Source: CAVPMW01 sp963706515
Lineage (GTDB): Bacteria; Chloroflexota; Anaerolineae; Anaerolineales; UBA4823
Direction of reading: 5' to 3'
Assembly: GCA_963706515.1 (NCBI GenBank)
Contig: CAVPMW010000016.1
Span: forward strand, 1-38,087
Length of the DNA stretch: 38,087 nt
Every line of letters begins with the position of its first letter. Position 1 is the stretch's first letter. Of the stretch, positions 18,406 to 27,843 are shown piece after piece. A model generated the notes under the pieces. The model was not told where the DNA came from. It did not search any database and saw only the letters and a program-made list of their open reading frames with translations. A program made the position numbers and the translations under genes.

Positions 18406-18446
18406 AGTATATAGCTGTAAGGGAGTAAGGGAACTTTACTATTGAG

Positions 18447-19406
18447 CTAATGCGCCCCATCGACTTGCATCACGATTTTTCCCCGGACGTGGCGACCTTC
18501 GCTCTTTTCATGCGCCAGTTGAACCTCCTCGAGGGGAAGGACCGTAGAAACCACCGGAGAAATCTGTCCCCCGTCGATCAGTGCGCCGAACTCATCCAGC
18601 CACTGCCCGCTACACTCGTCAGCGCTGACGAAGCTGCCTCGGACGTGATGCTCGGCGGCTGCCTCTGGGGAGGGGAATTGGACCAGGGAGGCCAGGATGC
18701 CGCCCGGCTTGATTACCTTCCAGGACCTCGTCTGGGTATTGTCGGGCATATCCCCTACCAGATCGAGGACTACGTCCACATCACGGACTACATCTTCGAA
18801 CCGTGAATTTTCGTGATCGATGACTTCATCGGCGCCGAGAGTTCGCAGAAAATCCAGATTTTGTGCAGAGCCAGTACCGATGACCCTGGCGCCGCGCCAT
18901 TTCGCAAGCTGAACGGCAAAGGTACCCACTCCGCCTGCCGCGGCGTGGATGAGAACAGTTTGCCCGGAGGCGAGCTTAGCCGCACCGAACAGCGCCGACC
19001 AGGCCGAGAAAGCCGCATGCGGCACCGCTGCAGCCTGGGTAAGATCCAGGGAGGCAGGCTTCTTGCCCACTAACACGGCGGGTAACGCAATATAAGCAGC
19101 GTATGCACCGTTCTTAGCAGGGTCTGCCCGGGCGTAAACCTCATCACCAATCGAAAACCCCTGGACTTCCGAGCCAATCCCTTCTATTATTCCCGCTACG
19201 TCCAATCCCAAAATCAAGGGAAACGAATAGCTATAATAACTGGCGACATACCCGTTCCTGACAGCCCAATCAAAGGGATTGACAGAAGTGGCGACTAACC
19301 GGATCAGCACTTCATCTTTCCCAACCTCCGGACAAGGCGCGTCTTCGTAGTGAAGCATGTCGCGACCGCCATATTCATGAATACGAACTGCCTTCATTGT
19401 TTCCAC
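18447..19406 (-). CDS. NADP-dependent MDR-family oxidoreductase (quinone oxidoreductase-like)
   Basis: A 319-residue medium-chain dehydrogenase/reductase without catalytic-zinc ligands, as in quinone oxidoreductases and zinc-independent enone reductases. It shows SVNPFDWAVRNG (about 41-52), the GLDVAGIIEGIGSEVQGFSIGDEV core of the GroES-like domain, and the Rossmann motif AAAGGVGTFAVQLAK. It also has GADEVIDHENSRFEDVV and VLDLVGD. The GTG at 19406 with AGGAGG six bases before it is the likely start; an in-frame ATG three codons later is too far from the site. It has its own promoter and terminator, so it is monocistronic. Confidence 0.88.
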   Translation of the reverse strand: METMKAVRIHEYGGRDMLHYEDAPCPEVGKDEVLIRLVATSVNPFDWAVRNGYVASYYSYSFPLILGLDVAGIIEGIGSEVQGFSIGDEVYARADPAKNGAYAAYIALPAVLVGKKPASLDLTQAAAVPHAAFSAWSALFGAAKLASGQTVLIHAAAGGVGTFAVQLAKWRGARVIGTGSAQNLDFLRTLGADEVIDHENSRFEDVVRDVDVVLDLVGDMPDNTQTRSWKVIKPGGILASLVQFPSPEAAAEHHVRGSFVSADECSGQWLDEFGALIDGGQISPVVSTVLPLEEVQLAHEKSEGRHVRGKIVMQVDGAH

Positions 19407-19485
19407 GTATTCCCTCCTGCTCCTGATTATTGCCTGTTTAAATAAGATATCCGGGAAAGATAATTTCTACTGAGGTTCCACCCAT

Positions 19486-19517
19486 AAAAAGCTGCTGCTC
19501 CCGGATAAAGCAGCAAC
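19486..19517 (-). terminator. Leader hairpin with U-run (possible attenuator)
   Basis: On the minus strand GTTGCTGC (19517-19510) pairs with GCAGCAGC (19498-19491), with one G-U pair, and is followed directly by TTTTT (19490-19486). It begins only a few bases after the predicted transcription start and precedes the oxidoreductase start by 80 bases. Confidence 0.45.
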
Positions 19518-19527
19518 TTCAAGAGTA

Positions 19528-19555
19528 ATAATACCTTAATAATCCAAATTGTCAA
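19528..19555 (-). promoter_or_regulatory. Sigma-70 promoter of the MDR oxidoreductase
   Basis: On the minus strand a perfect TTGACA (19555-19550) and TATTAT (19533-19528) are separated by 16 bases. The predicted start is near 19521. Confidence 0.65.
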
Positions 19556-19686
19556 TCATAATTTTATACATGCTGTGGAACGCATCATCTAAGCCACTGA
19601 CTCCCAACAAACTTCGCTTTCAATCAGATTCCCTTAATCTATAGTACAATTTTTATGTATCTCCCTGACTATTCACCGAAACCGAC

Positions 19687-20973
19687 ATGAAACCCAACAT
19701 CCAACCCCTTAAAGGCACGCGCGACTTCTACCCTACCGAGATGGCAGTGCGCACCTGGCTCTACAACCAGATCCGCACGGTCTCTGAGTCCTACGGCTAC
19801 CAGGAATATGAAGGTCCTTTCCTGGAATCGCTCGAGCTGTACGCAGCCCGCTCCGGCGAAGAGCTGGTCAAGGAGCAAGCCTTCGTCTTTCCCGACCGCA
19901 GCGGAGATTTGATTACCCTGCGACCCGAGCTGACCCCCACCCTGGCGCGCATGATTGCCCAGCGCCAGCGCCAGCTCACCTTTCCCGCCCGCTGGTGGTC
20001 GTTCGGCCCATTCTGGCGCTACGAGCGCCCGCAGAAAGGGCGCACGCGGGAGTTCTTCCAGTGGAATATCGACCTGCTGGGTGTCGACTCGCCAGAGACG
20101 GATGCCGAGCTGGTAGCGGTAGCCTGCTCCTTTTTCCGGCAGGTAGGGCTGACCCCGGGGCAGGTACAAATCCTGGTGAACAACCGCAAGCTGATGGATG
20201 GGCAGCTTGCCGGCATGGGCATCCCTCCTGACCAGCGTCCGGCTGTGCTGCGCCTGGTAGACCGTCGCGACAAGATGACTCATGCCGAGTGGGAAGCTTA
20301 TGCCGCCGAAGTCGGCTTGAGCCTGGAGCAAACACGCCAACTCACCCGGCTGCTGGAGAACTTAGACTTGTGGAAGGGGTTTCCCGACCTGGAGCGATTC
20401 TTCGAGGCGATTGACGTCCTTGGAGTAGCGGAATACGTGCGGTTCGCCCCATCGATCATCCGCGGGCTGGATTATTATACCGGCACCGTTTTCGAAGCCT
20501 GGGACCAGGCTGGCGAGTTCCGCGCCATGTTCGGCGGCGGGCGCTACGATAACCTGGTCAACGCAGTGGGCGGCGAGCCGCTTCCGGCAACCGGTTTTGC
20601 GATGGGCGATGTGGTCATCACCCTGATCCTTAACAGGTTCGGTTTGCTGCCCAAGGAGCTGGGATTCTCCCCGGCTAAAGTCCTGGTGACGGTATTCGAT
20701 GAAGGCTCGCTGCTGGCTTCATTCGCCCTGGCAGCCCGCCTGCGAGAAGCCGGCTTGCCGGTGGTAGCCTACCCTGAGGCGGTCAAGATCACCCGCCAGT
20801 TCAAGTACGCCGACCGCATGGGCATGCTGCTGGCGGTCGTGCTCGGACCCGAAGAGCAGGCGCGCGGTGAAGTGGCTGTAAAGGAACTGGCGAGCGGCGA
20901 ACAGACGACCATCCGCCAGGAGCAGGCGGCAGCTTTTATCCGCGAGCTGCTCCTCCGCCGGAAGGCTATATGA
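19687..20973 (+). CDS. hisS: Histidine-tRNA ligase
   Basis: This class II synthetase charges tRNA-His. It has 428 residues. Motif 1 region: PLKGTRDFYPTEMAVR at the N-terminus. Motif 2: FWRYERPQKGRTREFFQWN. The histidine-specific loop RGLDYYTGTVFEAW starts at R259. Motif 3: ATGFAMGDVVI. A C-terminal anticodon-binding domain (KVLVTVFDEGSLLASF onward) is present, which distinguishes it from HisZ, the paralogue that lacks this domain and works in histidine biosynthesis. The frame is intact. The start at ATG 19687 matches the family N-terminus, but no clear ribosome binding site precedes it. Confidence 0.93.
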   Translation: MKPNIQPLKGTRDFYPTEMAVRTWLYNQIRTVSESYGYQEYEGPFLESLELYAARSGEELVKEQAFVFPDRSGDLITLRPELTPTLARMIAQRQRQLTFPARWWSFGPFWRYERPQKGRTREFFQWNIDLLGVDSPETDAELVAVACSFFRQVGLTPGQVQILVNNRKLMDGQLAGMGIPPDQRPAVLRLVDRRDKMTHAEWEAYAAEVGLSLEQTRQLTRLLENLDLWKGFPDLERFFEAIDVLGVAEYVRFAPSIIRGLDYYTGTVFEAWDQAGEFRAMFGGGRYDNLVNAVGGEPLPATGFAMGDVVITLILNRFGLLPKELGFSPAKVLVTVFDEGSLLASFALAARLREAGLPVVAYPEAVKITRQFKYADRMGMLLAVVLGPEEQARGEVAVKELASGEQTTIRQEQAAAFIRELLLRRKAI

Positions 20974-21131
20974 TCAGATTGAACCATGATTTTGGCTAGT
21001 TCCGCCGGTCCGAGGGACCTCGACCCCTCCTGCTCGCTCTGAATGAGCTTTGTGAAGCATTATGGAGGCGCATTAATCAGTTGTTTACACCCGATAATTA
21101 ACAGTTCATTTATAATTTAATAATAATGGGG

Positions 21132-21184
21132 CAGGTAGTGGTTTACTTCCCCTCCAATCGCAGGGTCAAGTAAACCAATACCTG
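21132..21184 (+). promoter_or_regulatory. Long stem-loop in the leader of the arginine cluster
   Basis: CAGGTAGTGGTTTACTT (21132-21148) pairs with AAGTAAACCAATACCTG (21168-21184): 10 bp, one G-A mismatch, then 6 bp, with a 19-base loop. It lies about 60 bases before the antiporter ATG, in a region with no coding potential. It may regulate or protect the mRNA; there is no U-run. Confidence 0.5.
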
Positions 21185-21245
21185 GCCGGTTCATTTCTAA
21201 AACTAAATCTTGAGTAAAGTAAGCAAACCGTAAGGAGAAAAAACC

Positions 21246-22726
21246 ATGACCGACGAGAAATCTAAAAAGAAGTTTTCCTTCCCCAGCGCTTTCACGATTC
21301 TGTTTATCTTGCTCGTCCTGATCGCCCTCGCCACCTGGATCATCCCGGCCGGCTCGTATGACTATGACGCGGATGGCGCGCCGATCCCGGGCACCTACCA
21401 TAGGTGCCGTCCAACCCGCAGAAGCTGCTGACCAGCGCCCTCAAGGGGCCGATCAACGGCATGTACGGCATCGAGGATGAGACCGGCAACGTGGACGTCT
21501 GGAACTCCGGCGAGCTGTTCGGCGCCATCGACGTCGCCATGTTCGTGCTCATCATCGGCGGCTTCCTGGGCGTGACGATGAAGACCGGCGCCATCAACGC
21601 CGGGATCGCCTGGGTGGTGAGCAAGCTCAAGGGCAAAGAGAAATGGATGTTCCCCATCCTGATGACCATCTTTGCCATCGGCGGCACCACCTACGGCATG
21701 GCCGAAGAGACGCTGGCCTTCTATGCCCTGATCATCACCGTGATGCTGGCCGCCGGCTACGATGGGCTGAGCGCCGGCGCCCTGATCCTGCTGGGCGCCG
21801 GGATCGGCGTGCTCGGATCCACCATCAACCCCTTTGCCACCGGCATCGCCTCGGGCTTTGCCGGGACGACCATCAGCGAAGGGCTGATCGGGCGGTTGGT
21901 CATCCTGATCGTCGGCACGATCATCGGCATCTTCTTCGTGATGCGCTACGCCGAGCAGGTGAAGAAAGACCCGACCAAGTCGCTGATCTACGACATGAAA
22001 GCCGAAAACGAGAAGCAGTTCATGTCCGGCAGGGCAGTGAAGGCACGGAATTCGGCAAGTTCACCAGCCGGCACAAGGTGATCCTGGTCCTCTTCTTCCT
22101 GGCCTTCGTCGTGATGGTCTACGGCGTGATCCCCTGGGAAGACCTGGGCTTGGCCATCCCCACCTGGTGGTGGTGGTTCCCGGAGATGACGGCCTGCTTC
22201 CTGTTCTTCGGCATCCTGATCGGCATCATCGGCAAGCTGTCGGAAAAGGAGCTGGTCGACACCTTCGTCGACGGCGCCCGGGACATGCTGGGCGTGGCGC
22301 TGATCATCGGCGTGGCGCGCGGCATCACCGTGATCATGAACAACGGCCTGATCACCGACACGGTGCTGTATTGGGCGGAACAGGCGGTCTCCGGGCTGAG
22401 CAGCGTGGCCTTCATCATCGTCATGTACCTGCTCTACCTGCCGCTGTCGTTCCTGATCCCCTCCAGCTCCGGGCTGGCGACGGTCTCCATGCCGATCATG
22501 GCGCCGCTGGCGCAGTTCGCCGGCGTGCCCAGCTACCTGGTCGTCACCGCCTACCAGACCGCCAACGGCCTGGTCAACCTGGTCACCCCCACCTCGGCGG
22601 TGGTGATGGGCGGTCTGGCGATCGCCCGGGTGGGCTATGGCATCTGGTGGCAGTTCGTCTGGCCGTCTGCTGCTATTGTTGGTGATCCTCAGCATCGCTG
22701 GTGTTGGCGTGGGCGTGCTGATCTGA
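21246..22726 (+). CDS. YfcC-family antiporter, probable arginine/ornithine exchanger
   Basis: A polytopic membrane protein of about 490 residues of the YfcC/C4-dicarboxylate anaerobic carrier-like family; members next to arc genes exchange arginine for ornithine. The first helix is FTILFILLVLIALATWIIPA. Later segments include MFVLIIGGFLGVTMKTGAI, the conserved GGTTYGMAEETLAFYALI, GAGIGVLGSTINPFA, VALIIGVARGITVIMNNG, PSSSGLATVSMPIMAPLA and TAYQTANGLVNLVTPTSAVVMGG. These glycine- and serine/threonine-rich turns are typical of the family. The frame changes near 21402 and 22040 (apparent lost bases) and 22662 (extra base, after which LLLLLVILSIAGVGVGVLI completes the last helix). AAGGAG precedes ATG 21246. 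Substrate is inferred from context. Confidence 0.82.
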
Positions 22727-22866
22727 TGATCGGACTGCGATCAGTTCGGAGCTGACGACGGATCGTACTGCCAGTCGTTCGCAGTGCTCACGCTCGGGCA
22801 AGTGTACCGAGCTAGCGAGCTATCAAGGACACTGAATCCATAATATCTATACAAGGAGATATAAAA

Positions 22867-23871
22867 ATGGCATTCAATCTACGCAACCGCAACTTTCTCA
22901 AGGAGCTCGATTTCACCCCGGAGGAGCTCAAGTTCCTGCTCAAGCTGTCCGCCGACCTGAAGGCAGCCAAGTACGGCGGCTTCGAGCAGCAGCGGCTGAA
23001 GGGCAAGAACATCGCCCTGATCTTCGAAAAGACCTCCACCCGCACACGCTGCGCCTTCGAGGTGGCGGCCTACGACCAGGGCGCCCATGTCACCTACCTG
23101 GGACCCATCCGGCTCGCAGATCGGCCACAAGGAGTCGATGAAGGACACCGCCCGGGTGCTGGGGCGCATGTACGACGGCATCGAGTACCGCGGCTTTGGC
23201 CAGGAGCTGGTGGAAATTCTGGGCCAGTACGCCGGCGTGCCGGTGTGGAACGGCCTGACCGACCAGTTCCACCCCACCCAGATGCTGTGCGACATCCTGA
23301 CCATGATGGAGCACAGCGACAAGCATCTGCAGCGAGATCGCCTACTGCTACCTGGGCGACGCGCGCAACAACATGGGCAACTCGCTGATGGTGACGGGCT
23401 GCAAGCTGGGCATGGACGTGCGCCTGTGCGCCCCCAAGGCGCTGTGGCCCGCAGACGAGCTGGTCGCAGACCTGCCGGGAGATCGCCGCCGAGACCGGCG
23501 CCCGCCTGACCCTGACCGAGAGCGTGGACGAAGGCGTCAAGGGCGTGGACTACCTGTACACCGACGTGTGGGTCTCGATGGGCGAGGCCAAGGAAGTCTG
23601 GGACGAGCGCATCAAGCTGCTCAAGCCCTACCAGATCAACATGGATGTGGTCAAGAAGACCGGCAACCCCAAGGTCAAGTTCATGCACTGCCTGCCGGCC
23701 TTCCACAACCGCGAGACCAAGGTGGGCGAGGAGATCTACCAGAAGACCGGTCTGGAAAGCCTGGAAGTGACCGAAGAGGTGTTCGAGTCGGAGCGCTCGA
23801 TCGTCTTCGCCCAGGCCGAGAACCGCATGCACACCATCAAGGCGATCATGGTGGCCACGCTGGGAGACTAG
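22867..23871 (+). CDS. arcB: Ornithine carbamoyltransferase (catabolic by context)
   Basis: In the arginine deiminase pathway this enzyme converts citrulline and phosphate to ornithine and carbamoyl phosphate. About 333 residues. The carbamoyl phosphate motif STRTR is at 23035-23049, HPTQ at 23270-23281, the SMGE ornithine loop follows DVWV near 23566-23585, and HCLP at 23686-23697. All are intact. Three extra bases, near 23110, 23330 and 23478, move the frame through all three phases, and the protein sequence continues sensibly after each. AAGGAGAT lies before ATG 22867. It follows the antiporter by 140 bases. Anabolic ArgF has the same motifs, so the catabolic role rests on the arcA and arcC neighbours. 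Confidence 0.9.
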
Positions 23872-23880
23872 AAATTACCA

Positions 23881-23916
23881 GGTGCGGCGCACTGATCCAA
23901 AAAAATGCGCCGCACC
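23881..23916 (+). terminator. GGTGCGG hairpin after arcB
   Basis: A perfect 11-bp stem, GGTGCGGCGCA (23881-23891) with TGCGCCGCACC (23906-23916), and a 14-base loop containing seven As, begins nine bases after the arcB stop. There is no U-run after it, so it may be a partial terminator or an mRNA processing or stability element inside the cluster. Confidence 0.5.
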
Positions 23917-23986
23917 ATTCCAGTAGTTTAACTGTGGGCACAATGCTCATCAGACATAGATGTCGATTTAGCAGGGATCGAGAGGC

Positions 23987-25370
23987 ATGGCTGGAGAAAG
24001 TTTCGGCGAAGATCATCTGGCTACCATACCTGGAAGCCCAACAGGAGCCGTTGAAAGCAGCCCTGGTTGAGTTAGTGCGCATCCCCAGCGTGTGCGACGC
24101 TGGCGAAGGCGGCTTTCCGTTTGGGGAGGCGATTGACCAGGCGCTGCGCAAGGCGCTGCAGATCGCCGGCGATCTCGGATTTCAAGACTAAATATGGCGA
24201 TGGCGGCTATTATGGTTTTGCAGAAACCGGGGAGGGGGAAGAGCTGGTGGGCATCCTGGGGCACCTGGATGTTGTGCCCCCCGGAAACCTGAATGATTGG
24301 GACCACGATCCATTCGATCCGGTAGAAAAGGATGGCATGCTGTACGGTCGCGGCACGCAGGACGATAAAGGACCAATGCTGGCAGCCCTATTTGCCGTAA
24401 AAGCCTTGCTGGATGCCGGGGTAAAGTTCAACAAGCGCGTCCGCTTCATCTTCGGCACCGATGAAGAAACGCTCTGGCGGTGCATCAACCCGTTACAAGG
24501 AAATAGAAGAGCTGGCCTACCTTGGGGTTTTCACCGGATGGGAGATTCCCGCTCATCTATGCAGAAAAAGGAGTGCTCCAGCTGCCACCTGGAAGGCAGG
24601 AACGAGAGCGGGCTGCTGCTCAACGGTGGATCTGCCTTCAATGCTGTGCCCGACCGGATGCTATACGAGCGCTGAGCGACAGGCAGATCTGTCCAGGAAA
24701 CTAGATGAGCTGGGCTTTGCCTACGAACCGTAACGAGGATGGGATTGAAGTCATGGGAAAGCCGCGCATGCCATGGAACCGGAGAAGGGCGTCAACGCCA
24801 TCGCCCGATTGTGCATTGCGCTGCAAGCGATCGGCAGCGAGTCGCACAGCGATTAACTTCATTGCCCGGTGAAATCGGGGAAGACCCCTATGCAACTGCG
24901 AATCTTTGGCGAATGCGCCGACGAGGCATCTGGCAAGCTCAAGCTCAACGTGGGCAAGATCGATCTCGGTGAGGTGGAACGGATCTCCATCGATTGCCGC
25001 ATCCCGGTCACTGTACCCAAAGAGGAAATCACAACACGGCTGAGCGCAGCAGCCGCTAAATATGGATTAAATTACAAAGAATTTGACTGGCTGGCGCCGA
25101 TCTACCTTCCCAGGGATCATTTTATGATCGAAACGTTGATGAAGGTCTATCGCCAGTACAGCGGCGATTTACTGGCAGAGCCCATCTCTTCGGGCGGAGC
25201 TACTTATGCCCGCGCTTTCGAAAATTGCGTAGCGTTTGGTGCACTCAGCCAGGACGAGCTGCTGACCGCAGCACCAACCCAATGAGCGAACGGTGCTAAA
25301 GAATTTGTACAAGGCGATGGAAATCTATGCGCATGCCATTCTCGCGCTGGGCACCTCCCATAAAAGCTAA
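23987..25370 (+). pseudogene. M20 dipeptidase (PepV/Sapep family), heavily frameshifted
   Basis: The pieces assemble into a PepV/Sapep-type zinc dipeptidase of about 460 residues. They are EAQQEPLKAALVELVRIPSV near the N-terminus, ILGHLDVVPPG (metal-binding histidine), YGRGTQDDKGPMLAALFA (bridging aspartate) and IFGTDEETLW (catalytic and metal glutamates). KAAHAMEPEKGVNAIARL from the lid domain, ISSGGATYARAFENCVAFGAL and a terminal LYKAMEIYAHAILAL follow. At least nine frame changes are needed, including in-frame stops near 24675 and 24733, which is far denser than elsewhere in the window. It may be a decaying gene or a stretch of poor sequence. If active it would release amino acids from dipeptides for the arginine pathway. 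Confidence 0.75.
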
Positions 25371-25376
25371 CCAAGT

Positions 25377-26859
25377 GTGGATTACTCGATGCTGACCAAC
25401 ATACTATACATCGTACTGGCTCTCCTGATCCTCACCACCGCTTATGTCGTGGTGCGCACGATCCTCTTCCAAAGGTCGCAGGGTACCGTCGAGAAAATCG
25501 AAGGGGTACCCGTGGACGACCAGCAGGTGGCAGAGCACCTGGCGGCAGCGATACGCTGCAGGACGGTCCCGGTGGACGAAAGCGGCACGCCGGAACCGGA
25601 GGCATTCCAGCAGCTGCACCATGATGCTTAAGGAGACCTACCCTCTGGTCCATCAAAAATTGAGGCGGGAGGTCGTGAACGGGTACAGCCTGGTCTATAT
25701 CTGGCAGGGCACCCGAGCCGACCTGGATCCGGTGATGCTGATGGCGCACCAGGATGTCGTCTCCGCCGACCCTACCGAGTGGACGCACCCGCCCTTCGAG
25801 GGCAAGATCGTCGATGGCTTTATTTGGGGGCGGGGCACCCTGGACATCAAAAACCAGCTGATCGGCATCATGGAAGCGGCGGAGACCCTGCTCCAACAAG
25901 GGTACCGCCCGGAGCGCACGATCGTATTCGGGCTGGGTCATGATGAGGAGACAGGCGGAGTCAATGGCTGCAAGATTATCGGGCAAATGCTGAAGGAGCG
26001 TAAAATCCACCTGGCCGGGATCGTGGACGAGGGTGGAGGGATCGTGGAAGGCCTGGCAGCCAGGGTACGCGGGAAAGTAGGCCTGATTGGGGTGAGCGAA
26101 AAGGGTTACCTGACTGTGGAGTTCAGCGTGCACGCACAGCCCGGGCACTCCTCGACGCCCCCACCCCAGACCTCGATTGGCATCCTGTCGAAAGCGCTGG
26201 CACGGCTGGAGGCACACCCGATGCCGACTCACCTGCGCCGGCTGCGCCCGCTCTACCACGGCATTGGCATGGCGGCCCCACTCTATATTCAAGTCGCCTT
26301 CGCCAATGTCTGGCTGTTTGGCCCATTACTAAAACGCTGGCTGGTGCCTAAGCCGGAGATGAACGCCAGCATGCGCACCACCACCGCCCTGACCATCATC
26401 GAAGGCGGTGTGGAAGATAATACCATCCCCGCCGATGCAAAAGCCATCGTCAACTTCCGCCTGCTGCCCGGCGACACGATCGCCGAGGTGTTATGGCATG
26501 CCAAAAAGGTGATCAAAGACGAGCGGGTAAAGATCACGCCGGTAGAAGGCAAGTATAATGAAGCGCTGCCGGTGTCCTCCAATAACGTCCCCGCTTACCT
26601 CAGTCTCAAGAAAGTGGTCCGCCAGGTGTTCGATAACCCGCCAGTGGCTCCATTTGTGATGCTGGGCGGGACGGATTGCCAGCATTTTGTACCGGTGTGC
26701 GACAATATCTACCGTTTTACCTCGGTAGTCATGGATGAGAGCTTTCAGGGGCTCGAGCACGGCATCGACGAGCGGATTCCCATCGAAGCCATGGCCCGGA
26801 TGGTAATCTTCTATGCTCAATTGATGCAGGTATGGGGAACGAAAGAGATGGCAAATTAG
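25377..26859 (+). CDS. Membrane-anchored M20 metallopeptidase, CPS1/PM20D1-like
   Basis: About 493 residues. An N-terminal membrane anchor (ILYIVLALLILTTAYVVVR, about residues 8-26) is followed by an M20 catalytic domain resembling yeast carboxypeptidase S and PM20D1. Those enzymes hydrolyse C-terminal residues from peptides, or N-acyl amino acids. Visible ligands are LMAHQDVVS (histidine), WGRGTLDIKNQLIG (bridging aspartate), GLGHDEETGG (catalytic glutamate pair), VDEGGG and GLEHGIDERI (last histidine). The lid domain runs from about KGYLTVEFSVHAQPGHSS to the IVNFRLLPGD strand. One extra base near 25616 separates the anchor part from the catalytic part. GTG 25377 or ATG 25389 may be the start; neither has a clear binding site. 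It ends 13 bases before arcC. Confidence 0.8.
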
Positions 26860-26872
26860 TGAGGAGAGAAGG

Positions 26873-27787
26873 ATGAGAATAGTTGTTGCACTAGGCGGAA
26901 ATGCACTGCTCAAACGAGGCGAGCCGATGACGCACGAGGTGCAGCGTGCCAACATCCAGGTGGCTGCACGGTCACTGGCTCCGGTTGCCGGAGAGCACCA
27001 GCTGGTGCTGGCACACGGCAACGGTCCGCAGGTGGGTTTGCTGGCGCTCCAGGCTTCCGCTTACAAGGAAGTTGAAGCGTATCCCCTGGATGTGCTGGGG
27101 GCGCAAACCGAGGGCATGATCGGCTACATGATCGAGCAGGAGCTGGGCAACCTGCTGCCCTTCGAGGTACCGTTTGCCACCATATTAACCATGGTGGAAG
27201 TCGATCCGGACGACCCGGCTTTCCAAAATCCAACGAAATTTGTCGGCCCGGTCTACGAAAAAGCCGAGGCAGATAAGCTCCAGCAAGAAAAAGGCTGGGT
27301 TTTTAAGTTAGACGGGGTAAAGTGGCGCAGGGTAGTCCCCTCCCCCCTGCCAAAACGGATATTCGAGATCCGGCCAATCAAATGGCTGCTCGAGCGGGGG
27401 ACGATCGTGATCTGCGCCGGCGGAGGCGGCATCCCCACCATGTACGATCCCGCAAAGGAACGCTGGCTGACCGGGATCGAGGCAGTGATCGATAAAGACC
27501 TGGCAAGCGAGCTGCTGGCACGCGAAGTCGAAGCAGACCTGTTCGTCATCGCCACGGATGTAGACGGCGTCTACCTGGATTGGGGGAAACCTGAGCAGCG
27601 CAAGCTGGCGAAGGTCACCCCGCAAGAATTGAGAAGCTATAAATTCCCGGCAGGCTCGATGGGTCCCAAGGTGGAGGCTGCCATCCAGTTTGTCGAGAGG
27701 ACTGGAAAGCGCGCCGCCATCGGCTCACTGCAAGATATCGAGAAGATTGTAGCCGGCGAAGCGGGCACGAATGTGTATCCGAGATGA
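26873..27787 (+). CDS. arcC: Carbamate kinase
   Basis: This enzyme makes ATP from carbamoyl phosphate and ADP, the energy-yielding last step of arginine fermentation. The 304 residues are intact: IVVALGGNALLKRGE at the N-terminus, LAHGNGPQVGLLALQ, GAQTEGMIGYMIEQEL, ICAGGGGIPT, EAVIDKDLASELLA and FVIATDVDGVYLDWGKP, then PAGSMGPKVEAAIQF. These are the canonical carbamate kinase motifs. GGAGAGAAGG precedes ATG 26873. It lies between the CPS1-like peptidase and arcA, with 56 bases to the latter. Confidence 0.95.
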   Translation: MRIVVALGGNALLKRGEPMTHEVQRANIQVAARSLAPVAGEHQLVLAHGNGPQVGLLALQASAYKEVEAYPLDVLGAQTEGMIGYMIEQELGNLLPFEVPFATILTMVEVDPDDPAFQNPTKFVGPVYEKAEADKLQQEKGWVFKLDGVKWRRVVPSPLPKRIFEIRPIKWLLERGTIVICAGGGGIPTMYDPAKERWLTGIEAVIDKDLASELLAREVEADLFVIATDVDGVYLDWGKPEQRKLAKVTPQELRSYKFPAGSMGPKVEAAIQFVERTGKRAAIGSLQDIEKIVAGEAGTNVYPR

Positions 27788-27843
27788 GGCCATCCATTAG
27801 AATTTCTATCTGGCAAAAATGAGAAAAAATTAGGAGCTCACAT

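Larger units (their letters stand above)
18013..18446. other. Intergenic region with two palindromes
   Basis: I found no convincing gene here. The left part (18013-18240) is A/T-rich and should contain the lipoprotein promoter. The right part holds palindromic repeat family A copy 3 (18265-18306) and the terminator hairpin at 18360-18405. Confidence 0.6.

Noticed and set aside
19475..19484. GGGTGGAACC on the minus strand, resembling a T-box riboswitch core
   Set aside because: The leader after the predicted promoter is far too short for a T-box stem I, and the downstream gene is not an aminoacyl-tRNA synthetase or amino acid gene.
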